Positions 25,551-35,073 of a stretch of 64,000 nt of DNA are shown here, piece after piece. How positions within the stretch are numbered: position 1 is the stretch's first letter; each line of letters begins with the position of its first letter. The notes beneath the pieces were generated by a model. It was not told where the DNA came from. It ran no database searches and saw only the letters and a list, made by a program, of their open reading frames with translations. The translations under genes were made by a program, and so were the position numbers. Origin of the DNA: Deltaproteobacteria bacterium (GTDB lineage: Bacteria > Myxococcota > Kuafuiibacteriia > Kuafuiibacteriales > Kuafuiibacteriaceae); contig WYAZ01000021.1 of assembly GCA_011526105.1 (NCBI GenBank), positions 1-64,000 of the forward strand, given 5' to 3'.

Positions 25551-26876
25551 ATGGTCGCGGTCGTTGGCGCTCGGCCAGCGCCCATGACCATGCCTTCGAC
25601 GCCAGATAGGAGCGCGCGGCGGACCCAGCTGTTGTCCGTAGGGCTGGCGATTGCGGCACAGATCATCGCCTCTTGGTGGTTCGGCCCCGAGCGCATCGAA
25701 GAACTCCGCAACGATGCTGCGGTGTACGCAAGGCTTGGGGCCAACATCGCTGCCGGCCTTGGTTTCACGAACGGCGGGTCTGTAGAGGTCCTCCGAACTC
25801 CAGGATACCCCGCGTTCCTATCGGTCTTCTTCTTCCTCTTCGGACATCGAGTGTTCCCCGTGCTCGTTGGGCATGCCGTCCTGCATGGGGGCTCGACCTA
25901 TTTTTTCGGGCGCCTCGCGTGTGTGTTGTTTCCCGGCTCGAAGTACGCCGCCCGCTACTTCCCGTTCGTGTTCGCGCTCTACCCATATGCGCTCCACGCG
26001 GGAACGAGAATACTGACGGAGAGCCTGAGCACGTTCTTCTTGTCGCTCGCGCTGTTCGCGCTCAGCCAGGCGCTCGGTGGAGTCCACGGGCGAGCCCGCT
26101 TCGACTACGTCAGCCTGGGTGCGGGGTCGCTCGTCGCCGCGGGCGTCGTTCGGCCATCCTTCGTGCTGTTGCCGCTGGCCCTGGGACTGGTGATGTTTCT
26201 CTCGCGTGAGGTCGACCGACGCCTCTGGTGGACTTTCGCCGTCTTGGTCATCCTGCTTGGGAGCATCTGGCCCATCCGGACCTCACTGATCCTCGGGAAG
26301 CCCGTACCAAGCGGCGGGCTGGGATCGGGCAACAACCTCCATATCGCGAGTTTCGAGTACGGAGACCTCTCCAAAGGAATCCCAGCAACGACCGACTTCG
26401 AGAACGAGGCGTACAGAGAGAGCCTGCGGCGCGTTCCCGACCTCGTGAAGGCTCCGCCTCAGACCCCCGCGGGTCAGCTCGAACGCGATGCGGTCCTGTT
26501 TCGGCTCGGCGCCGAACAGATCGCCGAGCACCCGTGGCGCTACCTGCGTGCGTGCGGCATCCGAGCGGTGAAGACCTGGGTGCCACAGTCACTCGACGGG
26601 GTACCGCGCTGGCTGCTTTCGGCGTCCGCGGTGGCGTCGCTGGTCCTGCTGCTCCTGGGCGGACTCGGCGTGTGGCGGTTCCCGCCGGGGTCGCCGAGCC
26701 AGTGGATGGCCGTCCTGCCTGCGATTTACGTCACGCTCATGCACTCGGTTCTTCATACCGAGGCCCGATACAGCATACCCGTCCGCTACGTGCTCCTGCT
26801 CTACGGTGGGCTCTGGGTCGAGCGGCAGGTCGAGGCGATGGTGCGTCGAGAAAGTGCTTTCGCGAGACGGGCATGA
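25551..26876 (+). CDS. GT39-like (ArnT/PMT family) integral membrane glycosyltransferase
   Basis: About 441 residues from an ATG at 25551; ATGs at 25584 and 25590 are equally possible. After one helix (QLLSVGLAIAAQIIASWWF) comes a periplasmic loop with RNDAAVYARLGANIAAGLGF and RTPGYPAFLSVFFFLFG. This D-x-x-x-Y...G-x-G-F...P-P/T-G-Y-P pattern is typical of polyprenyl-phosphate-sugar-using GT39/GT83-type enzymes. About nine further hydrophobic helices follow, with a soluble segment (about 280-360) between the later ones. Such enzymes transfer a sugar from a lipid carrier to lipid A, protein or glycan on the periplasmic side. First gene of a run with an outer-membrane protein and an asparagine-synthase-like gene. 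Acceptor unknown. Confidence 0.75.
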   Translation: MVAVVGARPAPMTMPSTPDRSARRTQLLSVGLAIAAQIIASWWFGPERIEELRNDAAVYARLGANIAAGLGFTNGGSVEVLRTPGYPAFLSVFFFLFGHRVFPVLVGHAVLHGGSTYFFGRLACVLFPGSKYAARYFPFVFALYPYALHAGTRILTESLSTFFLSLALFALSQALGGVHGRARFDYVSLGAGSLVAAGVVRPSFVLLPLALGLVMFLSREVDRRLWWTFAVLVILLGSIWPIRTSLILGKPVPSGGLGSGNNLHIASFEYGDLSKGIPATTDFENEAYRESLRRVPDLVKAPPQTPAGQLERDAVLFRLGAEQIAEHPWRYLRACGIRAVKTWVPQSLDGVPRWLLSASAVASLVLLLLGGLGVWRFPPGSPSQWMAVLPAIYVTLMHSVLHTEARYSIPVRYVLLLYGGLWVERQVEAMVRRESAFARRA

Positions 26877-26931
26877 GCCGCGCGGGGTCGCACCTACGGA
26901 CAGACTCCGCTATAAGCCGTGGTCGGGGTCC

Positions 26932-27756
26932 ATGCGACGCGCGTTAGCCCAGATATCCATCGCCCTTCTCACCGTGGCCGCGACCTCGAGTTCCGCGTCC
27001 GCCGCGGGCTGGACTCAGCCGAAGGGCCAGCTGTACCTGAAAGTCTGGGATCGGACCCTCATCGGCAAAAAGGCCTTCCTCACCGACGGGAGCATCGCCG
27101 ACCTGCCGGAGAGCTTCCAGGACCATCAGCTCAACGCCTACTTCGAGCTCGGCCTCCATGACGAGCTCACGCTGGTCGCCCGTGCCACACCCGTCGGCGT
27201 GAGCAGCTACGCCGACACCCTGAGGCTATACTCGGGTGGCTTCGCGCTGGGTCTGCGGCACGCGCTGCTCACTGGTGTGGTGCCGGTCGCGGTGGAAGCA
27301 CGCGTCGGCGGGCGACCGAATGGCCCAGTGCTCGGAGGCGGCGAGCTTCCGTCCGGCGCGTTCTCGCTCTCGCCGGTGGTCGGCACCGCACACTTCGACT
27401 TCGAGCTGCAGGCCGGCGCGGGTTGTCCGTTGGGCCTTTGGGTCTCGGGCAGCATCGGATCCACGCTCTACACCAGCGAGGCGCTCTCCCCCTCACTCAC
27501 CGCCTTCTTACAGCTCGGGTGGACCTCGAGCTTCGGCCTGGTGCTCGACGTTCACGGCAACTTCGCGCACTCGCTCCGCATGGACGAGATCACGCAGGTG
27601 CTCGGCGCAGGCAACACACGTTATCTCGGTTTCGGACTCGCCCTCGCCTACTGGCTCACGCCTCACTTCGCCCTCTCGGCCGGGCTCGAAGGGGTCGCGT
27701 ATGCGGAGAGCAACGCTGCCACACCTTCCCTTCTATTTGGTTTCGAGGTCCGCTGA
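26932..27756 (+). CDS. Outer-membrane beta-barrel-like exported protein
   Basis: 274 residues from an ATG at 26932 (in-frame codons upstream lack a signal peptide). A signal peptide (residues 1 to about 24, ending S-A-S-A-A) precedes alternating hydrophobic/polar strands: LYLKVWDRTLIGKK, LNAYFELGLHDELTLVARAT, GFALGLRHALL, FDFELQAGAG and a final FGFEVR. The C-terminal Phe-containing strand fits BamA recognition. No enzyme motif is visible. It lies 55 nt after the glycosyltransferase gene and 15 nt before the asparagine-synthase-like gene. Confidence 0.7.
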   Translation: MRRALAQISIALLTVAATSSSASAAGWTQPKGQLYLKVWDRTLIGKKAFLTDGSIADLPESFQDHQLNAYFELGLHDELTLVARATPVGVSSYADTLRLYSGGFALGLRHALLTGVVPVAVEARVGGRPNGPVLGGGELPSGAFSLSPVVGTAHFDFELQAGAGCPLGLWVSGSIGSTLYTSEALSPSLTAFLQLGWTSSFGLVLDVHGNFAHSLRMDEITQVLGAGNTRYLGFGLALAYWLTPHFALSAGLEGVAYAESNAATPSLLFGFEVR

Positions 27757-27771
27757 ACCTCGGAGGCGGAG

Positions 27772-29583
27772 ATGGCGCAGTTTCTCCTGGTTCACGGGCT
27801 TCAGCCCGAACGCGGCCGGCCGGTCTTCGATCGAGGCCTCGCCTGCTTCGAACGCATCGCCGGTCTCCGCCCCGCGGCGACCGTGGCCGACGGCTCGGTG
27901 CGCATCGCGAAGTTCGACCGTCCCCACGGGCAGTCCATTCCCCTGTTTCATCCTGGCCCGCACTGGCTCGTGAGCGCGGGGACATGGTTCCACCGAGGCG
28001 GCACACGCCCGGCGGAGCTCGTCGAAGAGTGGCGTGACGTGCTGACACACGACCGACCGCTCGAAGTGCTCGCCGGAGACCTCGAGGGCATGTTCACGCT
28101 CGTGATGGGCGATGTCGCGAGCGACGAGTTCACGGTCGTCACCGATCGCCTCGGCACACTGGCGGCCTACGAAGCTGAGATCGACGGCTGCCGCGCCATC
28201 AGCACCTCCGCACTCGTGCTCGGCGCCATGGCCAAGGCCAGCTTCGATCTCTCGGCGGTGCGCGAGATGATCTCCATCGGCACCGTGTTCGGCGACAAGA
28301 GCCTGTTTGGCGGAGTGCGCAAGCTCGAACCCGGCAGCATCCTCCACTACGAATCCGGAACACTCGGCCGTCGAGTGGAGTACTGGTCGGTGGCGGGGCT
28401 CGAATACGATGAGACCTCCGCACGCGGCAAAGTCACGGAGATCGCGGACGGGCTCGACCGTGCGCTCAGTGTCGTGCGCAGCGCGTTCCCGCGTCAGCGC
28501 GTCGATCTCACCGGCGGCCTCGACTCGCGCGCGGTCCTCGGCGCGCTCCTCGCCCAAGACAAGGACTTCTTCACGGTGGTGAACGGCAAGGCCGATGACG
28601 GCGACGTCATCGCCGCCGCCCGTATCGCCGAGCAGTACGGCTTGCGCCACCATCACCACCCGGTCCCCGAAGACTTCGGCGCTTCCTGGTGGTCACTCGC
28701 CAAGCGCTCGCTCGCGCTCACCGACGGTGAGGCCGAGGTCCTCGAGTACGCCGCGATCCGCGTGCATCAGGAGTTCCTCGCCGACGAGACCGACGTGAGC
28801 ATCAACGGCTCTGGAGGTGAGGTCGCAAAGGGCTACTGGTGGGAGCTGCTGTTGCCCTTCGTCGGGCGAAGGGATCACTTCGACTCGAGGCGGGTCGCCG
28901 AACGGCGATTCGCCACCGACCCCTGGGCGGACGGGCTCTTGAGGGCCGAGCACCCCGAGAGCCTCGGGGCGCAGATCGCGCGCATCATGGATCGCTACAA
29001 CCAGCCGCTGGCGGGACGCCCCAACACGCAGCTGATGGACAACGTCTATTTGCGCCTTCGCATGCAGAGGTGGCAGGGCCGCTTGGCCAGTGCAACGAGC
29101 CGCATGATCCCGAACGTGTCGCCTTATCTGTTTCGCCGTCCGCTCGAGGCCGCGCTCACCGCGCGCCCGGTCCTGCGCTTTGGTGATCAGCTCCAGCGCA
29201 AGCTCATCGAACATCTCGATCCGAAGTTGGCGGCCTTACCCCTCGCGAGCGGCGAGCCCGCCTTGCCTCTGCGGCCCGACACCGCACGGCACTTCGCGCC
29301 CGAGGTGCTCAAGCTGGCACAAAAGGCAGGGCGGCGCGCTCTGCCCAAGTGGCTCCGTGGCCCTGAGGCGCCGCCCGCGGACCCCGCGGCGGGACGTCTG
29401 CATCATCTGCTCGCAGAGCCAGAGATCGCCGACCTCCTCAACGTACGCGAGATGAAGACGCGGGACCTCTACAAGACCGAAGCCCTAGAGGCCTGGGTGA
29501 AGAACTGGAAGACCGGCACCGACCCTGACTGGACCCACCTCGGACGTATCTTGACGCTCGAGTTGGTGGCGAGGAGCCTGTAG
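27772..29583 (+). CDS. Asparagine-synthase-like protein lacking the glutaminase cysteine
   Basis: 603 residues from an ATG at 27772 with a GGAGGCGGAG leader. The N-terminal region resembles the class II glutamine amidotransferase fold (DLEGMFTLVMGD, DRLGTLAAYEAE), but the protein begins M-A-Q-F, so the Cys2 nucleophile is absent. The synthase domain has the PP-loop as LTGGLDSRAV (about 246-255) in place of SGGLDS, then SINGSGGEVAKGYWW. This resembles the asparagine-synthase-related proteins of surface-polysaccharide and natural-product loci, which adenylate a carboxylate and may use free ammonia. No lasso-peptide or lactam partner gene is visible nearby. Reaction unknown. Confidence 0.8.
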   Translation: MAQFLLVHGLQPERGRPVFDRGLACFERIAGLRPAATVADGSVRIAKFDRPHGQSIPLFHPGPHWLVSAGTWFHRGGTRPAELVEEWRDVLTHDRPLEVLAGDLEGMFTLVMGDVASDEFTVVTDRLGTLAAYEAEIDGCRAISTSALVLGAMAKASFDLSAVREMISIGTVFGDKSLFGGVRKLEPGSILHYESGTLGRRVEYWSVAGLEYDETSARGKVTEIADGLDRALSVVRSAFPRQRVDLTGGLDSRAVLGALLAQDKDFFTVVNGKADDGDVIAAARIAEQYGLRHHHHPVPEDFGASWWSLAKRSLALTDGEAEVLEYAAIRVHQEFLADETDVSINGSGGEVAKGYWWELLLPFVGRRDHFDSRRVAERRFATDPWADGLLRAEHPESLGAQIARIMDRYNQPLAGRPNTQLMDNVYLRLRMQRWQGRLASATSRMIPNVSPYLFRRPLEAALTARPVLRFGDQLQRKLIEHLDPKLAALPLASGEPALPLRPDTARHFAPEVLKLAQKAGRRALPKWLRGPEAPPADPAAGRLHHLLAEPEIADLLNVREMKTRDLYKTEALEAWVKNWKTGTDPDWTHLGRILTLELVARSL

Positions 29584-29594
29584 CCGGACGAAGC

Positions 29595-31007
29595 TCAGAA
29601 CCCCTCGCTCGAATGCACGGCGCGTCTAAGACGCGCGCGCGCAACTCTCGCCCCAATATCCGCGCGCAGCTGGCCGAGCTCCGCCTCGCGAAGCTCCGCG
29701 TCGGCGTCGAGCACGTCGTTCAAGACCGCCTGCCCTGACTCGAACTGAAGCGTTCGCGCCCGGTACGCCTCCTCGGAAGCATGAACGCGAGCCCGCGCGG
29801 TCGCGAGCGCCTCGAGGCCTACGAGCCAGTCGTTGTGCGCGCGACGCACCTCGAGCTTCACCGAACGGGAGAGGCTCTGTAGCTCGGAACGAACCCGAGA
29901 GGCCTGAGCCTCGAGCCGATCCGACTGCCGAGTGGAGCGAGCGAGATCGTTGGGCGCCCAGCTCAGTCGCGCGCCGACCTCCCACGAAGGATTCCACTCG
30001 GCCGTCGGAGGAATCACGCGCGGGTTCGGGTTCGAGACCTCGGCACCCGCAAACACGCTCAGCACCGGCAACGCGCCGGCCAAGGTGGCTGCTTCTTGGT
30101 GTTCGAGCCCTTCAGTGGCCGCACGAAGCGCGGAGATCTCCGGTCGCTGTTTCAGCGCGGCAGTCTCGAGGTCACGCACCGAGGCTGGAGGCACCTTCGG
30201 CGTATCGCCGAGCTGCAGGCTGTACTCCATCTCCTGTTCATCCCCGAGCAGCAGGTTCAACGCCGCCAGCGTGATTCGCACCGCGCCGCCTGCACGCGCG
30301 ACCGCCTCGAGCGCAGCCGCGTTCCGCGCTTCCGCCGCCGCGCGGTCCGCCGGAGTCGCGAGCCCGGCCGACTCCATCGCGCGGATCCGGAGCATCTGCG
30401 CCTCCGCGCGCATCCGGCCCGCCTCGGTGACGAGGCTCGCGGCCTTGGCCTCTGCGTAATGATAGAAGGCCTCCTTGGCGCGAAGGCCGATCTCGGCCCG
30501 TGTGGCCTCGATGCGAAAGGCCTCGGCGCGTTCTTGTGCGTCTGCGGACTCCGCCAAAGGCAGCACACCGAGGAGAACCTGGCTCACCGGGTAGCTCAGC
30601 TGAGCCGCCAGCCGAGTTTGGTTCCGAGGGATGGTGAACGTGATTCCGGTCGAGTCCGCCTGTTGCTCCACGAGACCAGTGAGCAAGTTGCGCGCGGCTG
30701 GGTCCGTCACCATCGACGCGAGCTGCCTGGCCTGCGCAGCATCGAACTGAGAATCGCCGGTCGAGACCACGCCGTCCGGAAAGCCATCCACGTGCGCGTA
30801 GCTCATGGAGAGCTCGAGCCGCGGGTAGAAGCCTTGTGATACTTCGCGGGCCGCGGCCTCCGCGACGAGCGCCGCCGCCTGAGCCATCTGTAGCTCGGGC
30901 GAAGCGGCGAGCGCCCGCGCCGCGGCGTCCTCCTCAGTGAGGGCGGGCCCGCTGGCGAGGGAGAGCAGGGTGCTGAGATGGGCTACGAGCGCGATAGGAT
31001 GCGTCAT
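29595..31007 (-). CDS. TolC-family outer-membrane efflux protein
   Basis: 470 residues from an ATG at 31007, 4 nt after the permease stop; its GGAG ribosome binding site lies in the permease's last codons. A signal peptide at 1 to about 20 is followed by the duplicated OEP helical repeats: AAARALAASPELQMAQAAAL near 30 and a second near 270 (LETAALKQRPEISALRAATE). Coiled-coil helices and ARTLQFESGQAVLNDVLDAD are typical of TolC proteins. It forms the trimeric outer-membrane exit duct. Last gene of the export operon with the HlyD protein, two ATPases and two permeases. Confidence 0.93.
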   Translation of the reverse strand: MTHPIALVAHLSTLLSLASGPALTEEDAAARALAASPELQMAQAAALVAEAAAREVSQGFYPRLELSMSYAHVDGFPDGVVSTGDSQFDAAQARQLASMVTDPAARNLLTGLVEQQADSTGITFTIPRNQTRLAAQLSYPVSQVLLGVLPLAESADAQERAEAFRIEATRAEIGLRAKEAFYHYAEAKAASLVTEAGRMRAEAQMLRIRAMESAGLATPADRAAAEARNAAALEAVARAGGAVRITLAALNLLLGDEQEMEYSLQLGDTPKVPPASVRDLETAALKQRPEISALRAATEGLEHQEAATLAGALPVLSVFAGAEVSNPNPRVIPPTAEWNPSWEVGARLSWAPNDLARSTRQSDRLEAQASRVRSELQSLSRSVKLEVRRAHNDWLVGLEALATARARVHASEEAYRARTLQFESGQAVLNDVLDADAELREAELGQLRADIGARVARARLRRAVHSSEGF

Positions 31008-31011
31008 CGGT

Positions 31012-32115
31012 TCACTCCAGTGTCTTTCGGTAGCGCGATATGGATAGAACGGTCATGAAGAGACCGTAGAGGCTGAGCGCGAGCAAGTTCGGCCATCGCT
31101 CGAGGAAGCCAGCGTCCGCCAGCAGGTTCGCGCGGAGGAGCTCGATGAAGTGACGCACCGGGTTGAGCCAGGTGGCGAGTTCGAGCCACGCCGGCATCGC
31201 GCGAACGGGGGTGAGCATTCCGCTGAGGAGAACGGCCGGCAACAGGAAGAGGAAGCCGCCGAGGAAGGCCTGCTGCTGGGTTCGGCTGATGGTGGAGATG
31301 AAGAGCCCCGTCGAGAGTGTCGCGACGAGATAGATCCCGGCCGTGGCGTACACCGCGATCAGGCTGCCTCGGGTGGGCATGTCGAAGATGACGACCGCCG
31401 CCGTCAGGGCGAGACTCAGATCCAGAAAGCCAAAGCCGGCGAAGGGGAGGATCTTTCCGAGGATCACGGTGGTCGGCGCCATGGGTGTCACCATGAGCTG
31501 CTCGAGTGTCCCGGTCTGGCGTTCACGGGCGAGCCCCATCGCCGCGACGATGGTCGTGATGAGGAGCAGCAACACGCCGATGATGCCCGGCAGCATGAAC
31601 TTGGCGGTGTCCAGCCCCGGGTTGAACGAGAGCTTGGGTTCGACGCTCACCCGGCCCGACGGAGGCGCGATGCGCAACATGGGCCCCACCTGGCCAAAGT
31701 AGCCGCCCACCGCCGCACCCGCGCTTCGGCCGCGGTTTGGGTCGGATCCATCCACCACCGCTTGGACTTGGGTCGGTCGACCGCAGAGCTGGTCCCGCTG
31801 AAACCCCGAAGGAAAGATGAGCGCGAGGTTGGCTTGGCCGCTGATGAGGAGACGCTCGGCTTCCTGGGTGTCCTGCGTCTGATAGCGGAGGTGAAGGGTG
31901 CCATCGGCGAAGAGGCGCCGGACATGACGGCGAGACTCGACGCTTCGGTCCTGGTCGACAACGACGGTGGGGACTCGATCGACCTCGAGATCGACGGCGA
32001 AGCCGAACACGATGATCTGGATGGTGGGTACCGCAATGAGCAGCACCATCATCCGGCGATCGCGCACCGTCTGACGGAGCTCCTTCTGAATGAGGGCATT
32101 GAGCGCGCGTCGCAT
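31012..32115 (-). CDS. ABC-2 type transport permease (YbhR-like)
   Basis: 367 residues from an ATG at 32115 with a GGAG site 7 nt upstream. MRRALNALIQKELRQTVRDRRMMVLLIAVP leads into the first helix, then a large periplasmic domain (about 50-170; VPTVVVDQDRSVESRR) and five helices at the C-terminal end. The motif GLARERQTGTLEQLMVTPM is the ABC_2 family coupling-helix region that meets the ATPase. It pairs with the neighbouring permease as a heterodimer, as YbhR and YbhS do. Spacing to the other permease is 8 nt. Confidence 0.92.
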   Translation of the reverse strand: MRRALNALIQKELRQTVRDRRMMVLLIAVPTIQIIVFGFAVDLEVDRVPTVVVDQDRSVESRRHVRRLFADGTLHLRYQTQDTQEAERLLISGQANLALIFPSGFQRDQLCGRPTQVQAVVDGSDPNRGRSAGAAVGGYFGQVGPMLRIAPPSGRVSVEPKLSFNPGLDTAKFMLPGIIGVLLLLITTIVAAMGLARERQTGTLEQLMVTPMAPTTVILGKILPFAGFGFLDLSLALTAAVVIFDMPTRGSLIAVYATAGIYLVATLSTGLFISTISRTQQQAFLGGFLFLLPAVLLSGMLTPVRAMPAWLELATWLNPVRHFIELLRANLLADAGFLERWPNLLALSLYGLFMTVLSISRYRKTLE

Positions 32116-32123
32116 CGTGGCTC

Positions 32124-33227
32124 CTAGGCGATCCGCCGCTGAAACCGCGCGGTCGAGAGCACGATCATCGCGAGCGCGAAGGCGGCCAGGGCAACCGTGT
32201 CGCCCCAAAGATGCGAGGCCGGAGTGCCACGGAGCAGGACCGCACGGAGGGTGTCGATGAAGTAGCGCGCCGGAATGATCACCGTGATCATTTGCAGAAT
32301 CTTGGGCATGTTCTCGATGGGGAACATGAAGCCGGAGAGCAGCAGCGAGGGCAAAAGAGAGGTCATCGCGGCCGCCTGGGTCGCGACCATTTGGTTCTTG
32401 GTGAGGACCGAGATGAGCAGCCCCTGGCCGAGCATCCCGAGCACGAAGAGAAACGAGTTGAGCATCAGGATCCCCGGCGCCCCGCGCATGGGGACCCCGA
32501 AGAACAGCGCGCCGGAGCCGATGACCAAGGCCACCGCGACGAGTCCGAGCGCGAGATACGGAAGGAGCTTCCCGATGACGATCTCACCCCGTCGAATCGG
32601 CGTCGCGAAGAGCTGCTGCATCGAGCCGAGCTCCCACTCGCGAGCCACGGTGAGGGCGGTGAGGAGCACCGAGACCAGCGCCACGACGTAGGCCGCGAGC
32701 CCCGGGACCAAGAACAGCGCGGAGCGAAGCTCCGGATTAAACATCGTGTATGTACGAACCTCGACCGGGGGACGACTCCGGCGAACGACGGCGCCGGCCT
32801 TCAGGCTGCTCTCCGCCTTACCCAGCGTCTGCTCGGCGGTGACACCATCTGCGGCGTCGACCAGGATCTGAATCGGGGCGGGACGGCGTTCCCTGAGCCG
32901 AGCTTGAAAGCCGGCCGGGATGACGACCGCGCCGAGGTCCTGACCGGTGCGAAAGCGCGCGTAGGCCTCGTCGGGATCCGAGAGCGTGCCGGAGGGACGG
33001 AGCTCACCGGACGCAAAGAAGCGCCGCAGCAGGCGACGGCTCGAGCTGGTGCGGTCTTGGTCGACGACCGACATGGGGATCGCGTCGATGTCGAAGCTCA
33101 CTCCATAACCAAAGAGCAACAGGAGCAAGACCGGCATCACGAGCGCGAGCACAAGGGTGCGCGGATCTCGACGGATCTGCAGCACCTCCTTGAACGCAAG
33201 AGCGTAGATTCGACCCCAGATCTTCAT
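32124..33227 (-). CDS. ABC-2 type transport permease (YbhS-like)
   Basis: 367 residues from an ATG at 33227 that overlaps the ATPase stop by 4 nt (ATGA). Same layout as its neighbour: N-terminal helix (LVLALVMPVLLLLLFGYGVS), periplasmic domain (IPMSVVDQDRTSSSRRLLRR) and five C-terminal helices with AREWELGSMQQLFATPIRRGE. The two permeases are clearly paralogous but divergent in the periplasmic part. Together with the ATPases they should export a hydrophobic drug-like compound or lipid through TolC. Confidence 0.92.
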   Translation of the reverse strand: MKIWGRIYALAFKEVLQIRRDPRTLVLALVMPVLLLLLFGYGVSFDIDAIPMSVVDQDRTSSSRRLLRRFFASGELRPSGTLSDPDEAYARFRTGQDLGAVVIPAGFQARLRERRPAPIQILVDAADGVTAEQTLGKAESSLKAGAVVRRSRPPVEVRTYTMFNPELRSALFLVPGLAAYVVALVSVLLTALTVAREWELGSMQQLFATPIRRGEIVIGKLLPYLALGLVAVALVIGSGALFFGVPMRGAPGILMLNSFLFVLGMLGQGLLISVLTKNQMVATQAAAMTSLLPSLLLSGFMFPIENMPKILQMITVIIPARYFIDTLRAVLLRGTPASHLWGDTVALAAFALAMIVLSTARFQRRIA

Positions 33228-34159
33228 GCTGCGGCGCTCCCTTTCGTGGGGTCGACCACCGCGAGAAAGACATCCTCGAGCGTGGGTTCGATCTCTTCGA
33301 TCTCGGCCCCCGAGAGGCCGGCCTGCGAGAGCTGCTTGCCGAGGTCTGGGGCTTCGGGCCCGCCCGGTCGAACGCGCACGTGAAGGCGTGTGCCGAAGGG
33401 CTGGACGTCCACGACCCCGCTCATGCCGCTCAGCACAGCTCGGCTGGCACGCTCATCGACGTTTGATACGCGAAACATCCGGCCGGGGACGAGGTCGCGC
33501 TTGAGGGCCCTGGGGGTGTCGAGCGCCGCGAGCCGGCCGTCGACCATGAGCCCGATGCGCTGGCAGTACTCTGCCTCGTCCATGTAGTGCGTGGTGACGA
33601 AGACCGTGGTCCCCTCCCGCGACAGAGACCGAATGAGCCGCCAGAAGTCCCTACGAGATGCGGGATCCACCCCTGCGGTGGGCTCGTCCAGAAAGACGAT
33701 CTCGGGCCGGTGCAGAAGCGCGCAGCCGAGCCCGAGGCGCTGGCGTGTACCGCCCGGCAGCGCGCCGGTGATCTGATCTCGGTGCACCTCGAGATCCAGG
33801 AGCTCGAGGATCTCTTGGACGCGCTTACGCGGGGACTCGATCTCGTAGGCTCCGGCATAGAACTCTAGGTTCGCTCGCACCGGGAGGTCGAGGTACAGGG
33901 AGAACTTCTGAGACATGTAGCCGATGGCGGCTCGAACCTTGCGCGCGTCGTCGCGGATGTCGTGGCCGGCGACCATGGCGACTCCCTCCGTCGGCGCGAG
34001 CAGGCCGCACAACATGCGAATGGTCGTGGACTTCCCCGCCCCGTTGGCGCCGAGGTAGCCGAAGATCTCGCCCTTTTCGACGTGAAACGACACGCGGTCG
34101 ACCGCCACGAAGTCGCCGAAGCGACGAGTCAGATCACGGACCTCGATGACTGTATTCAC
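33224..34159 (-). CDS. ABC transporter ATP-binding protein (second ATPase, YbhF C-terminal-half type)
   Basis: 311 residues from a GTG at 34159 that overlaps the preceding ATPase stop by 4 nt (GTGA); a GGAGGG site precedes it. Walker A GANGAGKSTT, signature LPGGTRQRLGLG (a degenerate form of LSGGQ), Walker B IVFLDEPTAGVDP, and switch H in VTTHYMDEAE. The C-terminal about 90 residues form the extra domain often found in DrrA/CcmA-type exporters. It energises export with its partner ATPase. The degenerate signature suggests the two ATP sites differ. Confidence 0.93.
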   Translation of the reverse strand: MNTVIEVRDLTRRFGDFVAVDRVSFHVEKGEIFGYLGANGAGKSTTIRMLCGLLAPTEGVAMVAGHDIRDDARKVRAAIGYMSQKFSLYLDLPVRANLEFYAGAYEIESPRKRVQEILELLDLEVHRDQITGALPGGTRQRLGLGCALLHRPEIVFLDEPTAGVDPASRRDFWRLIRSLSREGTTVFVTTHYMDEAEYCQRIGLMVDGRLAALDTPRALKRDLVPGRMFRVSNVDERASRAVLSGMSGVVDVQPFGTRLHVRVRPGGPEAPDLGKQLSQAGLSGAEIEEIEPTLEDVFLAVVDPTKGSAAA

Positions 34160-35073
34160 GCAGCCATTCCCTCCGCGTCTTTGATCCGAACCAAGAACAG
34201 ATCTTCGAAGGTCGGTTCGCAAGCTTCGAGGCGCCCACCGAGCGCGTCGAGGCGCCGCTGTACCTCGGACGCTCGTCCGCCCCGAACCACGATGCGCAGC
34301 TCCGAACCGGCCGGAGACGCCGCGAGTACGTCCTCGAACGCGAACACCTCGTCGAAGAGCTCGGCCCCTGCGCCCGCGTGGACGGTGTAGGTCTCGTGCT
34401 CGATGTCGCGGATCAGCGCCGCCGGCTCGCCGGTGGCGATGAGCCTTCCGCGGTGGAGCAAGCCCACACGATGGCACCGTTCTGCCTCATCCATGTACGG
34501 GGTGCAGACGAGCACCGTCATGCCCCCCTGCACGAACTCATGGATCAGGTCCCAGAGCTCGCGGCGACTCACGGGATCGACGCCGTTCGTGGGCTCGTCG
34601 AGCAAGAGGACCTTCGGCTCGTGCAGCAACGCACAAGAGAGCGCGAGCTTCTTGTACATCCCGCCGGAGAGCGCCCCCGCTCGGCGATCCATGAACGGCT
34701 CGAGACGCGTGATGCGCATCAGCCGCTCGACGCGGCGCGCCCACTCTGCGCGCCCGAGACCATAGAGGCGGCCGAAGAACTGGAGGTTCTCTCGGATCGA
34801 GAGGTCGAGATAGAGGCTGTACTCCTGCGGCATGAGTCCGAGCACGTCGCGCACCGATGCGCTCGTGAGTGGGTCCTCGCCCAGGACCCGCACACGACCT
34901 CCGTCGGGCGCGATGAGGCCCGCGAGCATTCGGACCGTCGTGGTCTTTCCCGCCCCGTCCGGACCGACGAGACCAAACAACTCACCGTGAGAGAGCTCGA
35001 GATCGATCCCATCCACCGCGGTCGTCTTCCCGAATCGGCGGACCAGCCCCTCGAGCAGAACCGTGGCGTTCAT
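34156..35073 (-). CDS. ABC transporter ATP-binding protein (first ATPase, YbhF N-terminal-half type)
   Basis: 305 residues from an ATG at 35073, overlapping the HlyD stop by 4 nt. Walker A GPDGAGKTTT, signature LSGGMYKKLALS, Walker B VLLLDEPTNGVDP, and a switch position reading VCTPYMDEAE, with Pro where His is expected; its partner keeps His. So this subunit probably contributes one degenerate catalytic site. In E. coli YbhF both halves are fused in one polypeptide; here they are separate genes. Confidence 0.92.
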   Translation of the reverse strand: MNATVLLEGLVRRFGKTTAVDGIDLELSHGELFGLVGPDGAGKTTTVRMLAGLIAPDGGRVRVLGEDPLTSASVRDVLGLMPQEYSLYLDLSIRENLQFFGRLYGLGRAEWARRVERLMRITRLEPFMDRRAGALSGGMYKKLALSCALLHEPKVLLLDEPTNGVDPVSRRELWDLIHEFVQGGMTVLVCTPYMDEAERCHRVGLLHRGRLIATGEPAALIRDIEHETYTVHAGAGAELFDEVFAFEDVLAASPAGSELRIVVRGGRASEVQRRLDALGGRLEACEPTFEDLFLVRIKDAEGMAA

